Source: Clostridia bacterium (GTDB lineage Bacteria > Bacillota > Clostridia > Christensenellales > Aristaeellaceae). Taken from it: a stretch of DNA of 37,778 nt. The notes under the pieces were generated by a model that ran no database searches, was not told where the DNA came from, and saw only the letters and a program-made list of their open reading frames with translations. Positions 8,793 through 17,394 of the stretch are shown here, piece by piece. The stretch spans positions 1-37,778 of the forward strand of contig JAFQQU010000192.1 of NCBI GenBank assembly GCA_017410445.1. The letters run 5' to 3'. How positions within the stretch are numbered: the first letter of the stretch is position 1; the number at the start of each line of letters is the position of its first letter. The translations under genes were made by a program, and so were the position numbers.

Positions 8793-8821
8793 TTGACAAG
8801 GTTTTGGCTTTGTCATATACT
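8793..8821 (+). promoter_or_regulatory. Sigma-A promoter for the eight-repeat wall protein
   Basis: TTGACA at 8793-8798 and TATACT at 8816-8821 are separated by 17 bases, about 50 bases before the start. The rest of 8628-8792 shows AT-rich sequence but no gene. Confidence 0.85.
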
Positions 8822-8869
8822 GGATTCTGGAAGACAATGGCATGCAATGAATGAAAGAAGGTGCAGAAA

Positions 8870-11740
8870 TTGCCTGAATCCAATATGAAGCGGCTGATCT
8901 GCCTGATGCTCTGTATCGCCCTGATGCTGAGCTCGGTCGTTTTCGCTGAAACCTATACCGGAAAAGATGCGGTCTATCAGCCGCTTAAGTATGAGACGAA
9001 GGACAGCGACGAGGTGCGCGCCATGCAGGAGCGCCTCAAGGAGCTGGGCTTTTTCGACGCCGGAATCACCGGCGGCTACTACGGAGTGACGGCGGACGCC
9101 GTGCGCGAATTCCAGAAGGCGGCCGGCCTTGAGGTCAACCGCAAGCTGGCCTCCGGCGAAATGCTGGCGCTGCTCTTCTCCGACGACGCTCCTCTGGCGG
9201 ATGGCGCTCAGCCGACCGCGGCGCCCGTTCCCACGGCTACGCCCGACGTCGTTCTGTCCTATGGACTCAAGAACAACGAAAAGGTGCGTCAGGTGCAGAA
9301 GCGTCTTGCCGAGCTCGGCTATTTTGCCAGCAACGTCACCGGCAATTATTTTGACGTCACCCGCGTTGCGGTAGAGGCTTTCCAGGCGAAGGCGGGCCTC
9401 GAGGTCAACGGCAAGGTGATCGATTCGAAGACCATGGAGCTGCTCTTCTCCGAGTCCGCGCCCGCGGCAAACTGGTCTCCCTCCGCGACGGCTACGCCCA
9501 TGCCCACGGCGACGCCCAGACCGGTCTATACCACCGTGCCCAACGCGACGCCCCGCCCCGCGCTGTTCTACGGCAGCAGCAGCGGCGATGCGGTCATCGA
9601 AATGCAGCTGCGCCTGAAGGAACTGGGCTTCCTGACGAGCACCGCAACCGGCGGCTACTGGTCCATTACCGAGAAGGCGGTTGCAGCGTTCCAGCTGGCG
9701 GCCGGCCTGCCGGTCAACGGACGCGTGGCCGATACGTATACGCTGGAGAAGCTGTTCTCGAACGATGCGCCTGTCGGCCCGGACTGGAAAGAGGAAGTCA
9801 ATCAGCTGATGCCGCTGTATTTCGGCGTATCCGGCGATCTTCAGGTACGCGACATGCAGGACAGGCTGCGCGAGCTGGGCTATTTCAGCGATGTATCCAC
9901 CGGCAGCTACTATCTGAAGACCTCCGATGCAGTCGCGGAGTTCCAGAAAGCGGTCGGCCTGCCCGTACGGGGCTATATCGCCAGCGTCGAGATGCTGGAA
10001 ATCCTGTATTCCGAAAACGCGCCGAAGTATGATCCCGACCGGCCCGAGGCGACGCTGCGTCCCACGGAGACGCCTGAGCCCACGGCTACGTCCGCGCCCA
10101 CGGTCACGCCTGAGCCCACGGCCACGCCCGTGCCTACCGTGGAGCCGACCAAGGCGCCCTACCGGGAGCTGAAATACGGCATGAGCGCGGACGACGAGGT
10201 ATACGCCATGCAGGTCCGCCTGCGCGAGCTGGGCTACCTCAACACCTCGCCCACCGGCGGCTACTGGTCCATGACCGTGACTGCGGTCAAGGCCTTTTTG
10301 AAGGATCAGGGCCTGAGCGGCGACGGAAAGACCATGACCGCTCAGATGCTTGCTTTGCTCTATCAGGAGAAGCAGCCCGAGGAGGACGAGCCCGGCGAGG
10401 ACGAGACCGTTCTCTATGAAACTCTGACCTACGGCATGGAGAAAAACGCGGGCGTCAAGGCCATGCAGGCCCGCCTGCGCGCGCTGGGTTATTTCAACGA
10501 ATCCGCCACCGGCAATTACTACAGCCTGACGGCCAGAGCGGTTGAAGCGTTCCAGCTGGCGGCCGGCCTGCCGATCAACGGCGACGCCGTATCGCCCGAG
10601 ATGCAGGCGCTGCTCTTCAGCGCCGATGCTCCGACGGCGGACGGCGGCGTACTGCCTCCCGAGGACGGCGGCAGCAGCGGCGGCTCCGATCTGCCGGCGC
10701 TGGATACCAGCTATCAGGCGCTTAAATACGGCATGGAGAACAGCGATCTGGTCCGCATGATGCAGAAAAAGCTCAAGGAGCGCGGCTTCTTCAGCGGCAG
10801 CCCGACCGGCGGCTATTACGACGCCACCCGCAAGGCGGTCGCCTCGTTCCAGACCTATGCCAAGCTGCCCGTCAACGGCAAGGAAGCCTCCTCCCTGACG
10901 CTGGCCTATCTGTATTACACCGGCGATCTGGATGCGCTGATTGCCAACGGCGGCGTTGTTCCGCCGAGCAACGGAACGCCTGAATATGATCCCGATAAGT
11001 ATCAGAATGCTCAGACCGATACTCTCCTGAGCAAGGGCGACAAGGGCGAGCAGGTCAATCTGCTGATCATGCGTCTGACCGAGCTGGGCTATCTGACCGA
11101 TACCAAGCCGACCTACTACGATTCGGACGTCCATGACGCGGTCAAGTGGTTCCAGAACACCAACCTGCTGGATTCGGACGGCATCGCGGGCCCCAAGACG
11201 CTCAAGACGCTCTACAGCAAATCCGCCATGTCCGCCGACGAGGGCATGAAGGACAACGTGTCCTCCGGCGAACCGGAAGAGGTGGAAGGCGAGAAGATCG
11301 AGGTTTCCATCGGCACGGTGCTCAATATCGACTGGTTCTCCAGCGAGGGCGACCGTTACTATAACCGCCGGACCGGCGCGATGTGCGACGGCGCGGTGGT
11401 CATCATCACCGATGTGGACAGCGGCCTGTCCTTCCGCGCCAAGCGCGGCGGCGGCTACAACCATGCCGACATGGAGCCGCTGACGGCCTACGACACCTGG
11501 GTCATGTATCAGATTTACGACGAGGAATGGACCTGGAAGCGCCACGCGGTGTATATCACCCTGGAGAACGGAATCTCCCTGGCGGCCTCCATCAACGGCA
11601 TGCCCCACGGCTCCGGCTCCATTTCCAACAACAACTTCGACGGCCATTTCTGCGCCCACTTCCTCAACAGCCGTACCCACGGCACCGACAGAGTGGACCC
11701 GGATCATCAGGCCGCGGTCAAGAAGGCGGCAAGCCGCTAA
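8870..11740 (+). CDS. Secreted protein with eight peptidoglycan-binding repeats and a His/Cys C-terminal domain
   Basis: This 956-residue exported wall protein has a signal peptide ending near VVFA. Eight PG_binding_1-type repeats of about 70 residues follow (approximately 36-108, 127-200, 230-301, 311-385, 431-504, 516-587, 614-685, 714-785). Each has the pattern V..MQ.RL.ELGYF...TG.Y...T..AV..FQ..AGL.VNG and ends LLFS. Pro/Thr-rich linkers separate several. The last 150 residues form a different domain with NHADMEPLTAYDT, NGMPHGSG and GHFCAHF (His913, His926, Cys928, His930). I know similar tails from other Firmicutes wall proteins but no assigned function; an enzymatic role is a hypothesis. 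TTG at 8870 best fits the AAGGTG site; GTG 8861 or ATG 8885 are alternatives. Confidence 0.88.
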   Translation: MPESNMKRLICLMLCIALMLSSVVFAETYTGKDAVYQPLKYETKDSDEVRAMQERLKELGFFDAGITGGYYGVTADAVREFQKAAGLEVNRKLASGEMLALLFSDDAPLADGAQPTAAPVPTATPDVVLSYGLKNNEKVRQVQKRLAELGYFASNVTGNYFDVTRVAVEAFQAKAGLEVNGKVIDSKTMELLFSESAPAANWSPSATATPMPTATPRPVYTTVPNATPRPALFYGSSSGDAVIEMQLRLKELGFLTSTATGGYWSITEKAVAAFQLAAGLPVNGRVADTYTLEKLFSNDAPVGPDWKEEVNQLMPLYFGVSGDLQVRDMQDRLRELGYFSDVSTGSYYLKTSDAVAEFQKAVGLPVRGYIASVEMLEILYSENAPKYDPDRPEATLRPTETPEPTATSAPTVTPEPTATPVPTVEPTKAPYRELKYGMSADDEVYAMQVRLRELGYLNTSPTGGYWSMTVTAVKAFLKDQGLSGDGKTMTAQMLALLYQEKQPEEDEPGEDETVLYETLTYGMEKNAGVKAMQARLRALGYFNESATGNYYSLTARAVEAFQLAAGLPINGDAVSPEMQALLFSADAPTADGGVLPPEDGGSSGGSDLPALDTSYQALKYGMENSDLVRMMQKKLKERGFFSGSPTGGYYDATRKAVASFQTYAKLPVNGKEASSLTLAYLYYTGDLDALIANGGVVPPSNGTPEYDPDKYQNAQTDTLLSKGDKGEQVNLLIMRLTELGYLTDTKPTYYDSDVHDAVKWFQNTNLLDSDGIAGPKTLKTLYSKSAMSADEGMKDNVSSGEPEEVEGEKIEVSIGTVLNIDWFSSEGDRYYNRRTGAMCDGAVVIITDVDSGLSFRAKRGGGYNHADMEPLTAYDTWVMYQIYDEEWTWKRHAVYITLENGISLAASINGMPHGSGSISNNNFDGHFCAHFLNSRTHGTDRVDPDHQAAVKKAASR

Positions 11741-11751
11741 AAGACAGATAA

Positions 11752-11797
11752 GCAGGCCCGCAGCATGGATCAAATCCGTGCGGCGGGCCTGCTTTTT
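11752..11797. terminator. Bidirectional terminator
   Basis: GCAGGCCCGC (11752-11761) pairs perfectly with GCGGGCCTGC (11783-11792) and is followed by TTTTTATA. On the minus strand the T-rich tail is weaker. It separates the wall protein from the convergent cysteine-rich gene. Confidence 0.85.
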
Positions 11798-11866
11798 ATA
11801 TGAACGCCCCGTTGGGCGGGACGGGCGAAGGGAGCCGGGCGGCGGAGAATGCGCGCCCGGAGAGAA

Positions 11867-12859
11867 TTACAGGGTGGTCTGGGTCATGGCGCTGCCGCAG
11901 CGGGGACACTGGCCCGAGCATCCGGCGCAGGTGGTTCCGCAGGAGGAGCAGGTGGAGCAGGTCTGCCCGAGGGAGCTCACGCAGGAGCCGTTGTACATGG
12001 TGCAGCTGCAGGAAGAGGCGGATGCGGTGGATGTCGAGGACGCGGAAGAGGCATGCTCCGCCGTGCAGGCAGACTGCGGGAACAGCGGCAGCGAGAAGAA
12101 CTCGTCGCATACGTTTTCCGCGAATTCCTCACAGGGCGGGATGGCGCAGAAGCCGTAGGAGGGCACCATCAGCTCGACCTCGGCCAGAATCTTCAATACG
12201 ACCGTTACGCAGATGGTGATGCTGAACTGGCAGTTGCCCAGATATTTGCCCGATACGCAGATGGCGCTGACCATGCTCTCCAGCGTGAAGGGCACGATGG
12301 ATTCGTCCGGAATGGCCAGAAGAACGTCCTTATCGACGGTCACGCTGGCGCGGCCCATCCATTCCTGGCAGTTCTGATCGACGAAGAGCACGTCGATGGG
12401 AATGCTGACCTGACCGCGCACCCGGGCGAACTGGGGCCGGTCGCACAGGCGGTCGATGGAGAGATTGCTGATGGTTCCGCAGGTGGTGGAGGAGCGGCAG
12501 CTCTCGAAGGTCCACGCGCCGCAGGGCTGCGGATGGCAGGCGCTGTTCTCCGCGTTTTCGATGGCCTCATTATAAGTAAGGGAATTGCCGCAGCCCCGGC
12601 AGGTACAGCTGCAGCTGCAGCCGTCGCATTCGCAGGCGCAGGGGCGGGAGGTTACCGGGCGGCAGGACGCGTCCGGCAATACGGGCACGATGCCGGTGAC
12701 GGTGACGATCTGATCGTCGAGCTGCTCCTGCTGGAGACAGGAATCGTAAACGTTCTTGACCTGAATGCACACCCGCTCGGTCAGGCCCTGACAGGGATTT
12801 CCGGTGATGCAGCCGGGCGACAGTTCGGCATTGCCATTTTTGTAGCTGAAAAACGACAT
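11867..12859 (-). CDS. Cysteine-rich protein, possibly spore-coat or surface structural
   Basis: This 330-residue protein contains 36 cysteines (about 11 percent) and has no signal peptide. The N-terminal part has TERVCIQVKNVYDSC (27-41), which resembles a clostridial Cys-containing family, often of unknown function and thought to be spore-associated. A central cluster (74-90) has Cys at nearly every second residue, and the tail (284-321) has CSTCSSCGTTCAGCSGQCPRC. Between them, about 125-260, is a beta-rich region (ARVRGQVSIPIDVLF, VPFTLESMV) that could form a SPOCS/DUF3794-like or similar fold. The protein may form disulfide- or metal-linked layers; this is inference. The start at 12859 is set by AGGAGGT, which abuts an unusable ATG at 12865. 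Confidence 0.72.
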   Translation of the reverse strand: MSFFSYKNGNAELSPGCITGNPCQGLTERVCIQVKNVYDSCLQQEQLDDQIVTVTGIVPVLPDASCRPVTSRPCACECDGCSCSCTCRGCGNSLTYNEAIENAENSACHPQPCGAWTFESCRSSTTCGTISNLSIDRLCDRPQFARVRGQVSIPIDVLFVDQNCQEWMGRASVTVDKDVLLAIPDESIVPFTLESMVSAICVSGKYLGNCQFSITICVTVVLKILAEVELMVPSYGFCAIPPCEEFAENVCDEFFSLPLFPQSACTAEHASSASSTSTASASSCSCTMYNGSCVSSLGQTCSTCSSCGTTCAGCSGQCPRCGSAMTQTTL

Positions 12860-12865
12860 GTTCAT

Positions 12866-12872
12866 ACCTCCT
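12866..12872 (-). promoter_or_regulatory. Ribosome binding site that decides the start of the cysteine-rich gene
   Basis: AGGAGGT on the minus strand abuts ATG 12865 but lies 6 bases before ATG 12859, so the second ATG is the start. Confidence 0.8.
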
Positions 12873-12910
12873 GAGCGTTTCTGCGGCGCCGTTTTTTTCA
12901 GCCCGCACTG

Positions 12911-12937
12911 CATACTATGCGTCCGGCGGAATTGGGT
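12911..12937 (-). promoter_or_regulatory. Possible sigma-K-like promoter of the cysteine-rich gene
   Basis: On the minus strand, AC (12937-12936) is followed after 16 bases by CATAGTATG (12919-12911). This is one base from the sigma-K -10 consensus CATANNNTA, with matching -35 AC and spacing. Short motifs like this arise by chance, so it is tentative; the cysteine-rich product makes it plausible. Confidence 0.3.
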
Positions 12938-13083
12938 GCGAAGGGGCGTTAAGGCTGTCTTCAGACTCTGTTCTAACAAACATCTTACAAAACGCTGTGC
13001 GGGATCAAACGTTTATATGATATGATTTATGATGTAATAAGCCATCAAGGACTAATTTTCACATAAAAGGAGTGCAGACAGGG

Positions 13084-14880
13084 ATGGAAACTTTCAGCTT
13101 CTTTCACTTTCTGACCATGCTGGGCGGCCTGGCGCTGTTCCTGTTCGGAATGAGCCAGATGGGCGACGGCCTTGAGCGCGCATCCAGCGGAAAACTGGAA
13201 TCTCTTCTGGAGAAGATGACCACCAGCCGCATTAAGTGGCTCGGCCTGATGAAGGGCGTCGTGCTGGGCGCGGCGGTCACGGCAATCATTCAGTCCTCCT
13301 CCGCGACGACGGTAACGGTCGTCGGCTTCGTCAACTCGGGCGTCATGAAGCTGGGTCAGGCGATTCCGATCATCATGGGCTCGAACATCGGCACCACGAT
13401 CACCTCGTGGATTCTGAGCCTTGTCGGCATTGAGAGCAGCAACTTCTTCATTCAGCTGCTCAAGCCGACCTCCTTCTCTCCGATTCTGGCGATCATCGGC
13501 GCGGCCATGAACATGTTTGCCAAGAGCGAGAAGAAAAAGATGGTGGGCGGCATCTTCCTGGGCTTTGCGGTCATGATGTACGGCATGGACATGATGGGCG
13601 ACGCCATGGAACCCCTGTCCGGCGATCCCAAGTTCCAGAGCATCCTGACCATGTTCGAAAACCCGATTCTGGGCGTCCTGACCGGCGCGGTGCTGACCGG
13701 CGTCATCCAGAGCTCGGCGGCCTCCGTCGGTATCCTTCAGATGCTGGCGCTCAGCGGCCACATCAGCTACGGCATGGCCATTCCGATCATCATGGGCCAG
13801 AACATCGGTACCTGCGTGACTGCGCTGATCTCCTGTATCGGCGCCAACAAGAACGCGCAGCGCGCCGCGATGGTGCATCTGTATTTCAACATCATCGGCA
13901 CGGTCATGTTTTTGATTCTCTATGCCATCGGCCGCAGCATCTTTGATCTTCCGATTTTTGCCGAGGACATCAACGCGGCGGGCATCGCCGTTGTCCACTC
14001 CGTGTTCAATATCGCCTCCACGCTCATGCTGCTGCCCTTCCCGAAGATGCTGGAGAAGCTGGCCTGCATGACCATCCGCGACCGCAACACCGCGAAGGAT
14101 GAGGAAACCGTTCTGCTGGACGACCGTCTGCTGACCGCTTCCGCCTTCGCCATCGCCCGCTGCAAGGAGCTGACTGCCGAAATGGCCGAGCTGTCCAATA
14201 AGACGCTGCTCGGCGCGATCGACCTGATCGATAACTTCAGCCCGGAGGACGCGCAGAGGATCATCGCCGGGGAGAACAAGGTGGACGTATACGAGGATAA
14301 GCTGGGCTCCTTCCTGGTCAAGCTGTCGGCCAACAATCTCTCAAATGAGGAGAGCCGCGAGGCCAGCAAGATTCTGCATGGCATCGGCGACCTGGAGCGC
14401 CTTTCCGACCATGCGGTCAACGTCATGGAGGTCGCTCAGGAGCTGTACGACAAAAAGATCACCTTCTCCGAGGATGCGCAGGCCGAGCTGAACGTGCTGA
14501 CGCTGGCGGTCCGCGAGATTCTGGATCTGGCCATCCGTTCCTTCGAGACCGGCGACGTTCCGCTGGCCAAGTGGGTCGAGCCGCTGGAGGAGGTCATCGA
14601 CGACATGATCCGCGAGCTCAAGCTGCGCCACATTGAGCGCCTGCAGGCCGGCCGCTGCACGGTTGAGATGGGCTTCATCTTCAACGATCTGCTGGCCAAC
14701 TATGAGCGCGTGGCCGACCACTGCTCCAACCTGGCCATCTGCGTCATCGAGATCGCTCAGGGCGAATACAACGCGCATGAGTACGCCATGAAAATGGAGA
14801 AGGAAAGCGACTTCACCGCGCTCTACCGCGCGACCAAGCGCAAGTACATCCTGCCCAAGGCGGCTTCCGCGCAGAACTGA
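13084..14880 (+). CDS. Na/Pi-cotransporter family protein with PhoU-like C-terminal domain
   Basis: This 598-residue membrane protein combines a sodium-dependent phosphate carrier (residues about 1-330, eight or more hydrophobic segments) with a cytoplasmic helical PhoU-like domain (about 360-590). The inverted-repeat signature of the SLC34/NptA family is clear: QSSSATT at 70-76 with IIMGSNIGTT, and QSSAAS at 209-214 with IIMGQNIGTC. It probably imports phosphate with sodium, the PhoU part sensing or gating. AAAGGAG lies 11 bases before ATG 13084; GTG 13072 overlaps that site and is less likely. It is a single gene closed by a terminator at 14891. A PhoR-like kinase system lies 2.5 kb downstream, but no link is shown. 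Confidence 0.92.
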   Translation: METFSFFHFLTMLGGLALFLFGMSQMGDGLERASSGKLESLLEKMTTSRIKWLGLMKGVVLGAAVTAIIQSSSATTVTVVGFVNSGVMKLGQAIPIIMGSNIGTTITSWILSLVGIESSNFFIQLLKPTSFSPILAIIGAAMNMFAKSEKKKMVGGIFLGFAVMMYGMDMMGDAMEPLSGDPKFQSILTMFENPILGVLTGAVLTGVIQSSAASVGILQMLALSGHISYGMAIPIIMGQNIGTCVTALISCIGANKNAQRAAMVHLYFNIIGTVMFLILYAIGRSIFDLPIFAEDINAAGIAVVHSVFNIASTLMLLPFPKMLEKLACMTIRDRNTAKDEETVLLDDRLLTASAFAIARCKELTAEMAELSNKTLLGAIDLIDNFSPEDAQRIIAGENKVDVYEDKLGSFLVKLSANNLSNEESREASKILHGIGDLERLSDHAVNVMEVAQELYDKKITFSEDAQAELNVLTLAVREILDLAIRSFETGDVPLAKWVEPLEEVIDDMIRELKLRHIERLQAGRCTVEMGFIFNDLLANYERVADHCSNLAICVIEIAQGEYNAHEYAMKMEKESDFTALYRATKRKYILPKAASAQN

Positions 14881-14890
14881 CATACAGACA

Positions 14891-14925
14891 AAACCCGCTT
14901 CCGGTTCAGTCCGGAGGCGGGTTTG
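14891..14925. terminator. Bidirectional terminator
   Basis: A 14-bp stem (14891-14904 with 14911-14924, one G-T pair) and a 6-base loop lie between the Na/Pi carrier and the convergent foldase gene. T-rich bases follow the stem on both strands. Confidence 0.82.
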
Positions 14926-14984
14926 TGCGTGTGAGGTGGAGTAAAACAGCCGCCCCGCAGCGCGTGCGGAGCGGCCGGCGCATG

Positions 14985-16172
14985 TTATTCGGCGACGACG
15001 AAGTTCTCGAGATACACGGTGATGTCGGCGGCGGCGTACCACTCGTCGATGATGTCGTTGTAGTAGTTGTTCATGACGGTATCCAGCACCTCGGCGCGCA
15101 GGCTGTCCTTGATGGCCTCGTAATCCGCGGGACCGGCGGGCACTTCGCTCTCATAGCGGATGATGTGCAGGCCGTAGGAGGTGCGCACGGGCTGGCTGAC
15201 GTCGCCGGGCTTCTCCAGCGCGACGGCGGCGTCGCGGAAGGCGGTGACCCACTGGGTGGACTGAGGATGCACCAGATAGCCCTCGGTCTTGTTGGGCTCT
15301 GCCTTCATGCCAGGATCCTCGCCGTAGGTCTCCATCAGGGCGATGAAGTCCTCGCCGGCGGTCAGCTTGTCCATGATTTCCTGCGCTTTGGGCTCGATGG
15401 TGGCGAAGATTTCGTCGATCTGCGCCTGCAGCGCGGCCTTGTCGGCGGATTCGGAGGCCAGCTGCTTTTCGAGATCATACATCTTATCCTGATCTTCCTC
15501 GCTCAGCAGCACCAGAATGTGCTTCACGCGGCGGAAGCCCTCGGGCGTGTACACGATGCGCTCGCCGTACTGGGAGGCCTGCTCGTAATAGGCGATGTTG
15601 CTTTCGTACAGCTCGCGGTCGGAGGCGACCAGATCGTCGAAATACGCGCGGACGTCCTCTTCGGTGACGGAGATGTCGCCGGTGAAGTGCTTGAGCACGG
15701 CGTCGAGGCGGAAGGCGTTGCGGGCGTAGTCCTCGAAGTATCCGATATCGTAGCCGTCCCCGATCAGCAGGTTTTCGGCTTCCTTTCGAATCTGCTCCTC
15801 GGTCTTGCCGTCCTTCTGAACGTAGGTCTTGTAGCTTTCGACGGCGGACTGATACTCGCTGTCTGCGTTTTCGCGGACGAACTCCTCGCTGACCTCAAGG
15901 CCCAGCTCGTCGAACTTCGCGTAAACCAGCTCGAGCTTGATGTAATACTCGGCGATCTCCTCCTTGAGGGTTTCCAGCTGACTGGTCATGCCGTACATGC
16001 CGTACATCATGGCGTAGTAGGAATATTCGGTGAGCGCGTCGTCAATCGGCACGTCTTTTCCGTTGATGGTCGCCAGCAGGCCGGTCGTGTCCTTTTCGCG
16101 GGCATATCCCGCGCCGCACAGCGCAATCAGGAGCGCCAGCAGGCAGGCGGTGATTCGAAGCATCTTTTTCAC
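14985..16172 (-). CDS. Secreted parvulin-type peptidyl-prolyl isomerase (PrsA/SurA-like)
   Basis: This 395-residue exported foldase has a signal sequence (hydrophobic residues about 6-20, possible cleavage after GYA). A SurA/PrsA-like helical N-terminal region (about 25-195) follows, then a parvulin domain (about 210-350) interrupted by a charged helical insert. Parvulin signatures are RRVKHILVLLSEED near 215, EDFIALMETYGEDPG and PVRTSYGLHIIRY. It should assist folding of exported proteins outside the membrane. It lacks a clear lipobox (LIALC does not fit), unlike classic PrsA lipoproteins. GTG 16172 is 8 bases after GGAGGAG; the TTG at 16178 is only 2 bases away and is unlikely. A TATAAT on the minus strand at 16212-16207 could be its -10. 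Confidence 0.87.
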   Translation of the reverse strand: MKKMLRITACLLALLIALCGAGYAREKDTTGLLATINGKDVPIDDALTEYSYYAMMYGMYGMTSQLETLKEEIAEYYIKLELVYAKFDELGLEVSEEFVRENADSEYQSAVESYKTYVQKDGKTEEQIRKEAENLLIGDGYDIGYFEDYARNAFRLDAVLKHFTGDISVTEEDVRAYFDDLVASDRELYESNIAYYEQASQYGERIVYTPEGFRRVKHILVLLSEEDQDKMYDLEKQLASESADKAALQAQIDEIFATIEPKAQEIMDKLTAGEDFIALMETYGEDPGMKAEPNKTEGYLVHPQSTQWVTAFRDAAVALEKPGDVSQPVRTSYGLHIIRYESEVPAGPADYEAIKDSLRAEVLDTVMNNYYNDIIDEWYAAADITVYLENFVVAE

Positions 16173-16206
16173 AGGCAAATCTCCTCCGGTTCACATATTC
16201 TTTTAT

Positions 16207-16212
16207 ATTATA
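16207..16212 (-). promoter_or_regulatory. Probable -10 element of the foldase gene
   Basis: TATAAT occurs on the minus strand 35 bases upstream of the GTG start, in an AT-rich patch. No good -35 is visible at 16-18 bases. The rest of 16213-16447 holds no gene. Confidence 0.45.
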
Positions 16213-16447
16213 TCATATCCTGAGTGTGTCTGATACCGGAAAATCTGAATAAATCGTGAACGATGAGGGGCAGAATGTGCGCCCGTCCCTGAAAGAGATG
16301 GATTTTCGGGCGATTCGGGCCTCCCGGTGGAAGGTTTATGCCAAAATAATGGAAAAAAGCAGGCGGGGCCCTTCCGAATCGTGAGAATATGTGGTAAAAT
16401 ATAAGGAAGTATGGAAACAATCGATTTCCGAAGGGAGGGGGACGGGC

Positions 16448-17311
16448 ATGTATCCGGACAGCCGGTATATCACCATCCGCGGGCTGCAGCTTCATTTCCG
16501 CGTGGTCATGCCTGCCGGTACGGTGCGCCACCGCGTGCTGCTGGTTGCTTCTCCCGGCCAGTCCACGCACAGCTGGCGGAATATCGTTCCCGAGCTGACG
16601 GAAGCCGGATGTCAGTGCGTATTGTGCGACCTGCCGGGCTTCGGCCTGAGCGAGTGCCGGGACGACGTCCCTCAGGATCATGAGACGCGCGCGCAGTTCC
16701 TCTGGGGCCTCTTGGACGCGCTGGACCTGGAGACGGGCAGCCGGCTCAACTGCTGGCACCTGATGGCGCACGGCTCGGCCTGCGGAACCATCGCGACCAT
16801 GGCGATGCTGCAGCCGGACAGCGCCGCATCCCTCATGATGATCTGCCCCGCGCTCTATCCGCCGCTGCCGGGTCCTCTGATGAAGCTGATTGCCCGGCCC
16901 GGATTCAGGAAGCTGCTGGGCGCATTCTTCCGGAAGTATATTGTTCCGATCAAGAAATTTGAGAAGATTGCGGCATGGGTGTACGGACGCCCGCTGGCCA
17001 CGCCGCAGCTGACCGTGCTGCACGACAATATGCTCCGGCTGGAAGGCCACGAGGAGCTGATTCAGCGGATGCTGGTGGACGGATACCGGGTGGATACCGC
17101 CCGGCTCAACGGCCTGTTCATGCCCGCGATGGTCATCTGGGGCGGACGGGACGCCATTCTGGGCAGCTCGGTTCCCATGCGGCTGAAGGGACAGGATTTC
17201 AAGAGCGCGGAATACCATGTGCTCGCCGCCTCCGGCCATTGCCCCGTCGAGACCAACAGCCGCGCCGTCCGCGATTATCTGCGCGGATGGATCCGCGAAC
17301 TGTGGGTGTGA
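16448..17311 (+). CDS. Alpha/beta-fold hydrolase with unusual nucleophile elbow
   Basis: This 287-residue protein has the alpha/beta hydrolase layout: SPGQSTHSWRNIVPEL near 35-50 (oxyanion region), CDLPGFGLSE at 60-69, Asp235 in IWGGRD, and His264 in ASGHCPVE. The elbow reads LMAHGSACG (105-113). In common members the serine follows the His directly (GHSxGG); here a Gly sits at that position and Ser110 is shifted by one. The enzyme may use a rearranged elbow or be inactive. The ATG at 16448 has AGGGAGGGG upstream. It stands alone between divergent and convergent neighbours. Its substrate is unknown. Confidence 0.83.
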   Translation: MYPDSRYITIRGLQLHFRVVMPAGTVRHRVLLVASPGQSTHSWRNIVPELTEAGCQCVLCDLPGFGLSECRDDVPQDHETRAQFLWGLLDALDLETGSRLNCWHLMAHGSACGTIATMAMLQPDSAASLMMICPALYPPLPGPLMKLIARPGFRKLLGAFFRKYIVPIKKFEKIAAWVYGRPLATPQLTVLHDNMLRLEGHEELIQRMLVDGYRVDTARLNGLFMPAMVIWGGRDAILGSSVPMRLKGQDFKSAEYHVLAASGHCPVETNSRAVRDYLRGWIRELWV

Positions 17312-17329
17312 TAAAATGATATAAAAACG

Positions 17330-17363
17330 GCCCGTCCGGCGTGTGAAAACCGGGCGGGCTTTT
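17330..17363. terminator. Bidirectional terminator
   Basis: GCCCGTCCGG (17330-17339) pairs with CCGGGCGGGC (17350-17359, one G-T pair), then TTTT. On the minus strand a TTTTTATAT run follows, so it also ends the kinase operon. Confidence 0.85.
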
Positions 17364-17394
17364 GCATGGTTTTTGATCGGGAAATGCGCGTATC

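Noticed and set aside
9200-10160. Short tandem DNA repeats in the Pro/Thr linkers as a CRISPR-like array
   Set aside because: The repeats are in-frame codons for Pro/Thr linkers of a secreted protein, are not evenly spaced and have no spacers.
8813-11773. Long open minus-strand frame (986 codons) opposite the wall protein
   Set aside because: It is antisense to a gene with signal peptide, eight clear domains, promoter and terminator. High third-position GC leaves antisense frames open. Its composition is low-complexity and it resembles no family.
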